A stretch of DNA of 64,000 nt from Candidatus Delongbacteria bacterium (GTDB lineage Bacteria > CAIWAD01). This document shows, one piece after another, positions 8,872 to 17,237 of this stretch; position 1 is the first letter of the stretch; every line of letters begins with the position of its first letter. The notes below the pieces were generated by a model, which was not told where the DNA came from, ran no database searches, and saw only the letters and a program-made list of their open reading frames with translations. The stretch is taken from NCBI GenBank assembly GCA_041675285.1, contig JBAYTZ010000001.1:248001-312000 (forward strand). Reading direction: 5' to 3'. A program made the translations under genes and the position numbers.

Positions 8872-10064
8872 ACAAGCTGCGACGACCGTTGGCTTCCGCA
8901 TGGCATCGGGTGCGCGATGCCCAGCAGCATCTATTCTACAACCGCCGCTTCCCGGTAACCAATGCCCGCACCATTCGGGCATTGCGGGAGTTCGCTTCAG
9001 CCACCGACCGCAAGGAAGCGGGCCAGATCCGCCATGAATTGCAGGTGAGCCGCGATTATTGGCGGTGCGAGCCCTTTTTCTACTATCGCTATGGGTTGTA
9101 TCGCCGTGACCGGCTGCTGACGGACGAGCAGCTGCGCCAGTATGTGCCCGAGTATGTGTTCTTCACGCTCTATTTTCCACTGTACAACGCCTCTCCCTTG
9201 GCCAATGTGATCAGCAACAAAATTGCCTGCTCGCTGCTGTTCGATTCGGTGGGCATTCGGCGGGCCCAGCCCGTGGGGTTCAGCCTGAAAGGCGCTCTTT
9301 ATGACGCGCAGATGCACCGCGTGGACGAGGCGGGCTTTCTGCAGCTGGTGGACCGGCAACGAGGGCGCCGCGTGTTCATCAAACCCGAGGACGGCAAGGG
9401 AGGTCAGGGTGTGCTGGCCCTGGATGTGTCGGAGTCGGGAATCATGCAGGATTCGGGCGGTGGTCCCATGAAAGGGGAAGACCTGCTGCGACGCTGCCAA
9501 ATGACGGACATGATCCTGGAACGCGGGTTGGTGCAGAGAGAAGAGATCAATCGCATCCATGCCAGTTCCGTCAACACGTTTCGAATCGCCACAGAATGCG
9601 TCAAGGGACGGGCCCGCATCCTTTACAGCTCCCTTCGCATCGGCACGGGAAGCAAAGTGGTGGACAACTTTTGTCAGGATGGGCTGGTGGCGGGTGTGGA
9701 CAGCCTGGACGGCCACTATCTGCCCGTTGCATTCAATCAATGGAACACCACGTACCGCAGTCATCCGGAATCTGGGTTTGTCTTCGAAGGCAATCGGGTG
9801 GAGGCGTGGTCGGAGATCAGCGCATTTGTCCTGGAAGCCGCGGAACGTCTGCCATTCTATCGGCACCTGGGGTGGGATATCGCCCTGAGTGTGGATGGCC
9901 CGGTGGCCATTGAAACCAACCTGGGCTGGGGCGTGGACCTTCCGCACCTGCTGTTTGGCGGCTTGCGGGATATGATGCGGTTTCCGGAACCCAAGGTGTT
10001 GTGGAAGACCTACCAGCAGCGATTCAGCCGCCAGGGCCCCCTTCCCGAGCGAGGCGAGGGATGA
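8868..10064 (+). CDS. Sugar-transfer-associated ATP-grasp protein
   Basis: ATG 8868, overlapping the preceding stop, gives 398 residues. The central and C-terminal parts show an ATP-grasp fold: RRVFIKPEDGKGGQGVL, then an NTFRIATECV strand, and a C-terminal metal-site strand (VAIETNLGWGVDLPH). This matches the family named sugar-transfer associated ATP-grasp, found in exopolysaccharide clusters. These enzymes are expected to form an amide or ester bond between a carboxylate and an amine using ATP; the actual substrates are unknown. Its nearness to CapK-type ligases suggests a joint role in decorating the polymer with an acyl or amino-acid group. Confidence 0.78.
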   Translation: MNKLRRPLASAWHRVRDAQQHLFYNRRFPVTNARTIRALREFASATDRKEAGQIRHELQVSRDYWRCEPFFYYRYGLYRRDRLLTDEQLRQYVPEYVFFTLYFPLYNASPLANVISNKIACSLLFDSVGIRRAQPVGFSLKGALYDAQMHRVDEAGFLQLVDRQRGRRVFIKPEDGKGGQGVLALDVSESGIMQDSGGGPMKGEDLLRRCQMTDMILERGLVQREEINRIHASSVNTFRIATECVKGRARILYSSLRIGTGSKVVDNFCQDGLVAGVDSLDGHYLPVAFNQWNTTYRSHPESGFVFEGNRVEAWSEISAFVLEAAERLPFYRHLGWDIALSVDGPVAIETNLGWGVDLPHLLFGGLRDMMRFPEPKVLWKTYQQRFSRQGPLPERGEG

Positions 10065-10149
10065 TCGGAAGCGCGCCGCCGCCGCTCCGTGATGCAACTC
10101 CCTTTCCTCCGACTCTACAAAGAGCCGGGCGGACGCGCTGTCGGAGGGC

Positions 10150-11202
10150 GTGGTGCTGATCCAGGTTGGTCCCTTCCCCCCGCCCATCGGTGGTGTCTCC
10201 ATGCATTTGGCCCGCTTGAAGCTGCATTTGGACCAGCGGGGCGTGACGAATCGCTTCTGGAGCCTGTCGGCCTCAGAGGATCCGGAACATGGGGTGCGCC
10301 GCACACGGCTCCAGCGGGTTCCCTGGAAACTGCTGTTTCAACGGCCAGGCACGGTCGTCCACTACCATGTACCTGGTTTTCCGGCCAAGGTTCGGTTGGC
10401 GCGCTTTCATCGCAGCCTACTGGCCGGCCACCGCAGTGTCTTTACCCTTCATGGGGATGTGAGACCCAGTTTCCTGGCGCATCCGCGGGAGTTGGTAGCC
10501 CGCGTATACAGCTCGTTTGAGGTTGTGGTCTGTGTCAAGGCGGGGGATGCGGCCTTCCTTCGTGAACAGGGTGTCACCAGCCGCGCGGTGGACATCTGCC
10601 CTTTTCTGCCGCCCACGGCGGAGGAGGACGGCGAGCCCGGGCCGGAGACGGCCGCCTTCCTGGCCCGCTTTCCGCACGTGCTGTGCGCCAACGGGGCCAG
10701 CCTGGTGCAGCGGGACGGGGCGGAACTCTACGGCTTGGACCTGTGCGTGGAATTGTTGGGCCGGCTTGCCGACCGGCCGGAGACGGGATTGGTGTTCTAC
10801 CTGGCCAAAGACAATGATCCGGCCTACTTGGCGGGCATTCGGCGGCGGGCCCGGGAACTGGGAGTGGAGGGGCGCCTGTTGCTCAACACGGTGCCCGCGC
10901 CCTTCTACCCAGTGATCAAGCGCAGCACCCTGCTGGTGCGTCCCACCAACACGGATGGCGATGCCCTTTCCATCCGCGAGGCGCTGCATGCCGGCGTGCC
11001 TGTGCTGACCAGCGACGTGGTGCGGCGGCCGGAGGGTTGTCGGCTGTTTGCCAATCGCTCGCTGGATGACCTGGAAGCCGTGACCCGGCGCATGCTGGGA
11101 GATCCGCTGGGCGAACGCTCCCGCCTGCGCGAACTGCCGGATGCCTCCGGCCTGGAGCCCCTGCTGGCGCTCTATCGCTCCCTGGGAGTGCGCGAGGCCT
11201 GA
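10150..11202 (+). CDS. GT4-type glycosyltransferase
   Basis: The 350-residue protein starts at GTG 10150 after CGGAGGG. The N-terminus (VLIQVGPFPPPIGGVSMHLARL) has the glycine-rich loop of GT-B glycosyltransferases. Near the end, LSIREALHAGVPVLTSDVV is the GT4 nucleotide-sugar-binding motif. It should transfer one sugar to the lipid-linked repeat unit at the cytoplasmic face. An 85-base gap after the ATP-grasp gene holds no recognised element. A CapK-like gene follows. Confidence 0.78.
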   Translation: MVLIQVGPFPPPIGGVSMHLARLKLHLDQRGVTNRFWSLSASEDPEHGVRRTRLQRVPWKLLFQRPGTVVHYHVPGFPAKVRLARFHRSLLAGHRSVFTLHGDVRPSFLAHPRELVARVYSSFEVVVCVKAGDAAFLREQGVTSRAVDICPFLPPTAEEDGEPGPETAAFLARFPHVLCANGASLVQRDGAELYGLDLCVELLGRLADRPETGLVFYLAKDNDPAYLAGIRRRARELGVEGRLLLNTVPAPFYPVIKRSTLLVRPTNTDGDALSIREALHAGVPVLTSDVVRRPEGCRLFANRSLDDLEAVTRRMLGDPLGERSRLRELPDASGLEPLLALYRSLGVREA

Positions 11203-11321
11203 AGGTCGCCTCGCGCGGCTTGGCTGTGACCCAATGGCACCATTCTACCTTTGGCCCCGGTGGACCAGCTGTCCGCGATGCCGATACTCCAGATTCCAAC
11301 AAGGAGCGGAAAGGCCCCCCC

Positions 11322-12641
11322 ATGCTGAAGCCCTTCCTGCGCAACATGCTGCACCGCGTGCCCATCGCCCTGAACCCGTTTGAGGCGCCCTATCGCGCCT
11401 TCCTGCGTCGCTTGGGAGAGCTGGAATCCCTGTCCGTAGACGAAATCCGGCATCAGCAGCTGGTCCACTTGCAGCAGCTCGTCCAACTGGCCTATGACAA
11501 GACGGACTTCTACCGCGAGACTTATGATCGAGCGGGCGTGCACCCGCGGGATTTGCGGTCCTTGCGGGACCTGGAGTGCTTTCCCATTGTGAGCAAGGAC
11601 GATGTCCGTGCCCAGGGGTCGCGCATGCTGCGGCGCGGCCTGGATCCGCTGAAATTGGGTACGGTCAGCACCAGCGGCACCACGGGTTCCCCCTTGACGC
11701 TGTGGGTAGACGCCCAAGCCGCCGCCCGGGAGCGGGCCGCCATCCACTACCAATGGAAGCGGGTGGGATTTCATCCCGGCGCGGGTCGCATCGAACTGCG
11801 AGGCATTTTCGAGGGCGATGGGCTGTGGCAGGACTTGCCATCCCAAAAGGCCCTGCGCGTGAACATCAACCGACTGGAGGCGCAGGAGCTGCCGCAGATC
11901 ATCCAGGCCATGAATGCCTGTCCCTACTCATTTTTGCACGGATATCCCCACGCGGTCGAGCGCTTCGCCCGCCTGCTGGAGGAGGAGGGCCGGGTGGGGC
12001 AACTGCGACATCCCCGGGCCATCCTGCTGGGTTCAGAGGCGGTCCTGGAAAGCCAATGGACACGTATTCGCCGGGCCTTCCCGGACAGCCCGGTGATCGC
12101 GCACTACGGCATGGCAGAGCGCGTGGCCCTGGGTGCCTGGGTGGACGAGCGCCGCGACACCCACTTCCTGCCCGGCTACAGTGTCGTGGAGGTGGACGGG
12201 GAGGGCTGCCTGATCGGCACCTCGTTGATCAACGAGGCCATGCCGCTGATCCGCTACCGCACGACGGACGTACTGGGCGACTACTCGCCCGAGCCAACCA
12301 CCGTCCCACACCTGTTCCCGGTGGCCGGGCGCATCGAGGGCCGACGGCACGACATGCTGCGCCGCACCAACGGCGACTTCCTCTCGCCGGTGATGGCCAA
12401 CCACGCCCTGTTGGCCGGCGAGGGCTTTGGCGCCTGCCAGATCATCCAGCATGCCCTGGATCGGCTGGAGCTGCTGGTGGAGCCGGAAGGGCCCGACGAG
12501 CGCGTGCGGGCTTGCCTGCCAGCGGTTCAGACCCGCCTGCGCGAAGTGTTCGGGCCGGACCTGCAGGTGACGCTAACGCTGACGCCGCGCATTCCGCGTG
12601 AAGCGGGAGGAAAGTTCAAGTGGGTGGTGTCTAAACTCTGA
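11322..12641 (+). CDS. CapK/phenylacetate-CoA ligase-like adenylate-forming enzyme (copy 1)
   Basis: ATG 11322 follows AAGGAG and gives 439 residues. The adenylation P-loop VSTSGTTGSPLTLW is clear, and conserved blocks HGYPHAVERFARLL, AHYGMAERVALG and MPLIRYRTTD match CapK/PaaK-type enzymes. The protein ends at GGKFKWVVSKL, where the catalytic Lys region of the C-terminal domain lies. It probably activates a carboxylic acid as an adenylate for attachment to a sugar. It is a close paralogue of the gene at 19767-21092 and more distantly of the one at 23182-24579. It converges with the GT gene on the other strand with a 23-base gap. Confidence 0.82.
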   Translation: MLKPFLRNMLHRVPIALNPFEAPYRAFLRRLGELESLSVDEIRHQQLVHLQQLVQLAYDKTDFYRETYDRAGVHPRDLRSLRDLECFPIVSKDDVRAQGSRMLRRGLDPLKLGTVSTSGTTGSPLTLWVDAQAAARERAAIHYQWKRVGFHPGAGRIELRGIFEGDGLWQDLPSQKALRVNINRLEAQELPQIIQAMNACPYSFLHGYPHAVERFARLLEEEGRVGQLRHPRAILLGSEAVLESQWTRIRRAFPDSPVIAHYGMAERVALGAWVDERRDTHFLPGYSVVEVDGEGCLIGTSLINEAMPLIRYRTTDVLGDYSPEPTTVPHLFPVAGRIEGRRHDMLRRTNGDFLSPVMANHALLAGEGFGACQIIQHALDRLELLVEPEGPDERVRACLPAVQTRLREVFGPDLQVTLTLTPRIPREAGGKFKWVVSKL

Positions 12642-12664
12642 GCTTGCGACGCACCTTGGCTGGA

Positions 12665-13870
12665 TCAAGCCAGGGCTGCGTAGACCTCGTCAAACACCTT
12701 CATGGTTTCTTCCCAGGTGAAGTTCTGGCGGCACAACTCGCGGCAGGCGGCGCGCTGGGCGTCGCTCCGGCGCGCCAACAAGCCTTTGACCGTCTCCGCC
12801 AGCTGGGCCGGCGTCTCGAGTTCTTCTCGCCACACGTGGCCCAGGCCGCTTTCCTCCACCAGCCGGCTGCTGTCCCCCACACCTGGCGAGATGATCACTG
12901 GCACGCCGGCGCTCAGGTAGTCGGCGAATTTCACCGGCGAGGCCACCTGGTTGAGCAGGTGGTCGTGGCGCAACAGGGCGCCCACGTCGCCCAGGCTCAT
13001 CCAGGCCTGTACTTCGGCGGAAGGCAGGCAACGAACATGGTGGTCGGCCGGGTCCACGCCCAGCTCGCGCAAGTGCGCGGTCGCCATATCGGTTTCCTGG
13101 GTCAGCACCAGCAGGAACAACCCAGGAATGTGCGCGGCCAGCTGGGGATAGAGGCGGAGCAGATCCTCAGCCCGCTGCCAGCGATGCATGCTGCCCGAAT
13201 AGAGCAGGACCGGGCGTTCACCGATGCCCAGCTCCTCGCGTCGGGCTTGGCGCCAAGACGCTTCCGTCAGCTCGGGCAGATAGGTTGAACTGGGTGTCAC
13301 CCAAACGTGGGCGGGGTTCGCTCCGTACTCCCGGCACACCCATTCTTTGAAGAAGCGGGAGACGACGAAACAGCCGTCCGACGCCGCCACGGCCCGGCGC
13401 TCCCAACCCTGGCGCTGCCGGTAGACGGGGCTGTCCAGGGCCAAGCTGCCACCGAACACGGCCTCCGCCAGGGCGGCCCCGTGGATATCGTAGATGAAGC
13501 GGCGGGCGGCGCCCATGGACCGTACCCGGGCACAGATCCCCGCCGTGCGCATGTCGTGGGCCTGGACCAAATCGTACTCCCGGGCCATGGGTGCCAACTG
13601 ACGGGCGTACACCTCCATCAGCAGCGGCTGCAACCAGACGCGGGAATCGCTGAGCAGATCCAGGGTCCGCAACCGCGACCCCCAGCCCGCCAGCTCCTGG
13701 CGCAGCGACTCAAGAGCCAGACGCTCCGCATCCACCAGCTTGCGGTGGGGCATCAGCAAGAGGTCCGCCTGATGTCCGCGGGCCACCAGTTCTTGGATTT
13801 CCGCCAGCACCTGGATGCTGTTGCCCGAGCTTTTCCAGATGCGTCCAGAGGACAGATAGAGAATCTTCAT
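12665..13870 (-). CDS. GT4-type glycosyltransferase
   Basis: The start ATG 13870 overlaps the stop of the upstream heparinase-like gene (ATGA). The 401-residue protein begins MKILYLSSGRIWKSSGNSIQ, a GT-B N-terminal strand and loop. VLLYSGSMHRWQRAEDLLRL marks the domain boundary and YLSAGVPVIISPGVGDS lies in the C-terminal nucleotide-sugar site. The longer upstream reading frame is a shadow of the neighbouring gene. It should be co-expressed with the heparinase-like protein and add a sugar to the polysaccharide. Confidence 0.82.
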   Translation of the reverse strand: MKILYLSSGRIWKSSGNSIQVLAEIQELVARGHQADLLLMPHRKLVDAERLALESLRQELAGWGSRLRTLDLLSDSRVWLQPLLMEVYARQLAPMAREYDLVQAHDMRTAGICARVRSMGAARRFIYDIHGAALAEAVFGGSLALDSPVYRQRQGWERRAVAASDGCFVVSRFFKEWVCREYGANPAHVWVTPSSTYLPELTEASWRQARREELGIGERPVLLYSGSMHRWQRAEDLLRLYPQLAAHIPGLFLLVLTQETDMATAHLRELGVDPADHHVRCLPSAEVQAWMSLGDVGALLRHDHLLNQVASPVKFADYLSAGVPVIISPGVGDSSRLVEESGLGHVWREELETPAQLAETVKGLLARRSDAQRAACRELCRQNFTWEETMKVFDEVYAALA

Positions 13871-16092
13871 GACTGAGCTTTTTCCTGGGCTGCGCAGGGG
13901 AAGTCCCCGCTGACTCCTGCCGGATTGGCTTCCCAATGCAGCGTGTCCGTCTGATTGGTGATCGACCTTTTCTTCCACTGGGCTGACCAGCCTGGTTCTG
14001 ACAGCAAGCCGGAAGGCCAAGCCAGGGCCAAGCCGCCGGCGGCATCGACAACCAGTTCCGGCAGGGCCTCCCCGTCCGGCAGCAAGAGGTGCAGGAAGCG
14101 GATGGATTCCTGACCCGGTTCGCGCCCTGCGCGACTCTCCAGCCGGCGGGCCGGCTCCAGGACACCATATCGGCGGGAGCGACCCCCGGCCCAAGCGGCG
14201 GACCCCGTCTGGACCGGGGTGAATCCAGCTCGGGTGGCGCGCAACAGGCTCCAGGCCTCCCGTTCACCGGTGACTGGCGTGATGAAGGAGGTCTCCGCCC
14301 ACTCGCCCGCGCCGGTCAGCTCATCCCAAAGGACAAGGGTTCGACCGATGCGGGCCAGCTGCCTCGTGTGGGCACCGGCTCGTCCGCGGGTGTGGATCCG
14401 CACTTGCAGCGGATCGGTCTGCCAGGTCAGGGGCTCGCTCAAGGGCAGGTCGTCCACACGAAAGCGCCCGAGCCCGAGATCGCATTGATCGCGGCCTTCC
14501 AGGCTCGCCGTCGTGTGACTGCGCGTGGCACGCAGCAGATGGCGGGACTCATCAGACCCGTTGTACAGCCAGGTGCCGGGATCCGTCCACACTTCCCGGC
14601 CGGCCAGCCAAACCAGCACGCTGCCCCAGTCTGCGTGCAAGTGACTGGACCCTACCTTGGGCTCAATGCGGGAGGGGCCGCCATGCACCAACAACCAATC
14701 GCCATGGCGATCATCCTGGGCAATCAGCGTGTTCAGGCCGGCGTGCACGCTGACGGGATCCAGCGGGCCGGCGCGCCGCAGCAACGCGTGCCAACGTTCC
14801 GGCGCATCGGGCCCCACCAGCCAGACGCTCTCGGCCGGGAGTTCACCCGCTTCTGCGGCCAGTTCGGGGTTGTCCAGGAGCAGGGCCAGGGTGGCCGCGT
14901 ACCGACGCCGCTGCTGATGGGGATGGGCGGACCACAAATACACCAGCGCATCGTCCGCGTCCCCGATGTAGGGAATGCGGCCGTCCGGCTGGGTGGCTCG
15001 AGCGGCGAAACGGGCCGCCAGCGCCAGACGCTCGTCCAACCCGTCCAACAGAGGATCCCCGTGATGGGCGCACAGGCAGCGGGCCAACAGCGCGGATTCC
15101 AGGACGAAGCAATGATAATTGCTGGCCCACTCCTTGTGCAGACCGTCAGCGCCAAACTGGAGATCCAGAGCGGCTCGCAGGCCCTCCCCACCTCGCTGGC
15201 GCCAGCGGCCGGCCTGGGGCAGGGTGGGGAACAGGAGCCCGGCCATCCAGAGCCCCAGGCTCTCGCTGACCAGATGATTGTGACTGACGGGTTTGTCCGG
15301 CTTGTAGTACCAGTCCAGCACCGCCGTTTGCAGTTGGATGCCCTGCAGAAGGTCCGCCAGCAGTGTCTCCGGCACGTCCGGGTCGTCCAGCAGCAGATAA
15401 AAGCACGTGATCCACTGCACGTTTCGCAGGGCGTGCTCCTGAATCTGGGGGCCGATCCAGCCGATGCCTCTTCCCAGCGGGTTGCAGCGCCACCAATCCA
15501 AATACAGGGCGGCCAGGCGATCCAGATAGCGCCGATCCCGACTGAGCCGCCAGGCCTGGGCCAGGGCGGGCAGGAAGAGCTGACGATGCAAGTCCCAGAG
15601 ATGGCGGATCTCGCCCGGGCGCTGGGGGGACGAGTAATCGATCTTGCGCGCCCAGCTGACCGGCCACTCCGCACCAGTGGTCAAATCATGGTGCCAGCGG
15701 GGAAAGGGAAGTTGGGGCTCCGTTGCCAAGGGGCAGAACTCAGAGAAGTCGCCCGCAAGGATTCGATCGGCGCGGAAGAGCAGTTCTAACCTTTCTTCTG
15801 GAAACTGCTCTTCGATCACGCACATTGTTCTCGCAACAATTGCTGGAATGGTTTGAATGGAATGCGGAGCTCTCAGACGAATCCCGTTGAGCTCTTCAAT
15901 TCTACTGGCAGCTTGACTTGGCGACATCTTTTCCGTAGGGAGGAATCTACACGCCATCTGGTGGAATGTCAGACGTTCCTGAATAAGGAAGACCCGGGCA
16001 AGGATTCGCCTTTTCAATCCAATCAGTACATTTCGAAGGGTTCGCCCTCGAAGGCGGGAGGGCAAATCCACAATTGTTTTCAAGTGCTTCAT
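13867..16092 (-). CDS. Heparinase II/III family polysaccharide lyase-like protein
   Basis: The 741-residue protein has an alpha-helical N-terminal domain (about 130-420; WRCNPLGRGIGWIGPQIQEH) and a C-terminal beta-sandwich (about 450-700). The sandwich carries the family signature: SSHLHADWGSVLVW, then WTDPGTWLYN and LLRATRSHTTASLEGRDQ. No signal peptide is visible. In polysaccharide loci such proteins often sit beside bi-domain oxidoreductases and glycosyltransferases and may trim or modify the polymer instead of degrading heparin. Its first 300 or so bases (about 15.8-16.1 kb) are more AT-rich than the rest. Confidence 0.82.
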   Translation of the reverse strand: MKHLKTIVDLPSRLRGRTLRNVLIGLKRRILARVFLIQERLTFHQMACRFLPTEKMSPSQAASRIEELNGIRLRAPHSIQTIPAIVARTMCVIEEQFPEERLELLFRADRILAGDFSEFCPLATEPQLPFPRWHHDLTTGAEWPVSWARKIDYSSPQRPGEIRHLWDLHRQLFLPALAQAWRLSRDRRYLDRLAALYLDWWRCNPLGRGIGWIGPQIQEHALRNVQWITCFYLLLDDPDVPETLLADLLQGIQLQTAVLDWYYKPDKPVSHNHLVSESLGLWMAGLLFPTLPQAGRWRQRGGEGLRAALDLQFGADGLHKEWASNYHCFVLESALLARCLCAHHGDPLLDGLDERLALAARFAARATQPDGRIPYIGDADDALVYLWSAHPHQQRRRYAATLALLLDNPELAAEAGELPAESVWLVGPDAPERWHALLRRAGPLDPVSVHAGLNTLIAQDDRHGDWLLVHGGPSRIEPKVGSSHLHADWGSVLVWLAGREVWTDPGTWLYNGSDESRHLLRATRSHTTASLEGRDQCDLGLGRFRVDDLPLSEPLTWQTDPLQVRIHTRGRAGAHTRQLARIGRTLVLWDELTGAGEWAETSFITPVTGEREAWSLLRATRAGFTPVQTGSAAWAGGRSRRYGVLEPARRLESRAGREPGQESIRFLHLLLPDGEALPELVVDAAGGLALAWPSGLLSEPGWSAQWKKRSITNQTDTLHWEANPAGVSGDFPCAAQEKAQS

Positions 16093-16182
16093 GACTACAA
16101 TCTAGGAATTCTCACTTAGGCTGAGCAAGCAGAGAAACAAGCGAAATTCCGTCTCGAAGAATCAATTGCGACCATATGCAAT

Positions 16183-16929
16183 ATGAAAGTGATAGAGATG
16201 AAAGCGCAAAACCGGATCATCACCTCACTTAGATGGTTGCCCATTTCGATTATAATTGCTTATGCGATGATTGAAATTTTAATGAGATTATTCCATTTGG
16301 GGAATGAATACAATTTTAATCCCGACATAAAAGAGCATTTATTTATTGAGGGAAAAAGGCAGGTTACGATTAAGGAAGGATTCGGCATACGAAATGTAAA
16401 TAAGTATGGTACATTCGATGCACCCAAAAAGGATTGTAAAAGTGATAATAGATATCTCCTTTTTGGAGATTCAATGACAGAAGCATTTCAAGTGAGTGAT
16501 GATCAGATATATGACAATGTTGCAGAGAATTTTTTTATGGATTCTTTAGGAGAAGAGATTGAAATTGTCAATTTCGGGAGATCTGGTTACAGTACGCTTG
16601 ATGAGCTGGTACTCTATAATCAAGTGGCAGACAAAATTCCACATAAAACCGTCATCATACAATTCAGCAGTGGTGATGTGATAGAGAATTTCATGAGCAA
16701 AAATAAAATAGTTAACGACGGGTTGGTTCCGTTTTCACGATCGGAAAATGGTGGATCACTAAAACGGATTTTCTGGTTGGCAAAACGGAATTCTGTTCTG
16801 TTGAATACTGCGCACTTAAGGTTTGACATGCTACGATCTTATATTAGTAGTTGGAAAAGAGGTGTAAAAATTTTAGGTATTGAAAATGTTGGTAAAGAAA
16901 AAAGCATCTTATTTCGAATAAACAAGTGA
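16183..16929 (+). CDS. SGNH/GDSL hydrolase-like membrane-anchored protein, N-terminal part (apparent frameshift)
   Basis: The 248-residue frame has a transmembrane anchor at about 18-37 and then an SGNH hydrolase domain. The nucleophile block is YLLFGDSMTEAF and block II is IVNFGRSGYSTLDE. The frame stops at 16929 before the C-terminal His block, which is encoded in the next frame (16926-17237). The break coincides with a run of six A at 16898-16903; one extra A would join both parts into a protein of about 351 residues. Paired with the downstream MBOAT protein, it likely takes part in O-acylation of the polymer at the periplasmic face, as AlgJ/AlgX-type proteins do. Composition is strongly AT-rich. 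Confidence 0.72.
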   Translation: MKVIEMKAQNRIITSLRWLPISIIIAYAMIEILMRLFHLGNEYNFNPDIKEHLFIEGKRQVTIKEGFGIRNVNKYGTFDAPKKDCKSDNRYLLFGDSMTEAFQVSDDQIYDNVAENFFMDSLGEEIEIVNFGRSGYSTLDELVLYNQVADKIPHKTVIIQFSSGDVIENFMSKNKIVNDGLVPFSRSENGGSLKRIFWLAKRNSVLLNTAHLRFDMLRSYISSWKRGVKILGIENVGKEKSILFRINK

Positions 16930-17237
16930 CTACGGCGACTAACTTGCTTACTAGGTTTAAAGCAGAAGTAGATGAAAACGGCGCGGAATTAATATTAATT
17001 CAATTACATCCAACAGAGGAATGTGTTGGAAGCTATGAGACAGCAAGTGAGTGGTGCAGGTTGAATAACGTGAAATACTTCAATTTAACTGACTCTCTTG
17101 TGGATTCTCGAAATGGAAAGTTTCTAAATGGATTTATGAATACTAAACTTGGGATAGGTCATTTAAATGTCTACGGACACAGTGTTTATGGGAAAAGGCT
17201 TGCAATGACTCTACTTCATGAGAGGGTCGAGAAATGA
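16926..17237 (+). CDS. SGNH hydrolase-like protein, C-terminal part (out of frame with the N-terminal part)
   Basis: This 103-residue frame can start at GTG 16926, overlapping the previous stop by GTGA, but the content reads as the end of an SGNH domain: a hydrophobic strand ELILIQLHP and the terminal block IGHLNVYGHSVYGKRLA, which holds the expected catalytic His. The Asp usually three residues before that His is not evident. The frame is open upstream back to 16896, consistent with a single-base loss in the A run. Either a frameshifted gene, a sequencing error in the homopolymer, or a recoded gene is possible. Its stop overlaps the MBOAT start (ATGA, 17234-17237). Confidence 0.6.
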   Translation: MTTATNLLTRFKAEVDENGAELILIQLHPTEECVGSYETASEWCRLNNVKYFNLTDSLVDSRNGKFLNGFMNTKLGIGHLNVYGHSVYGKRLAMTLLHERVEK

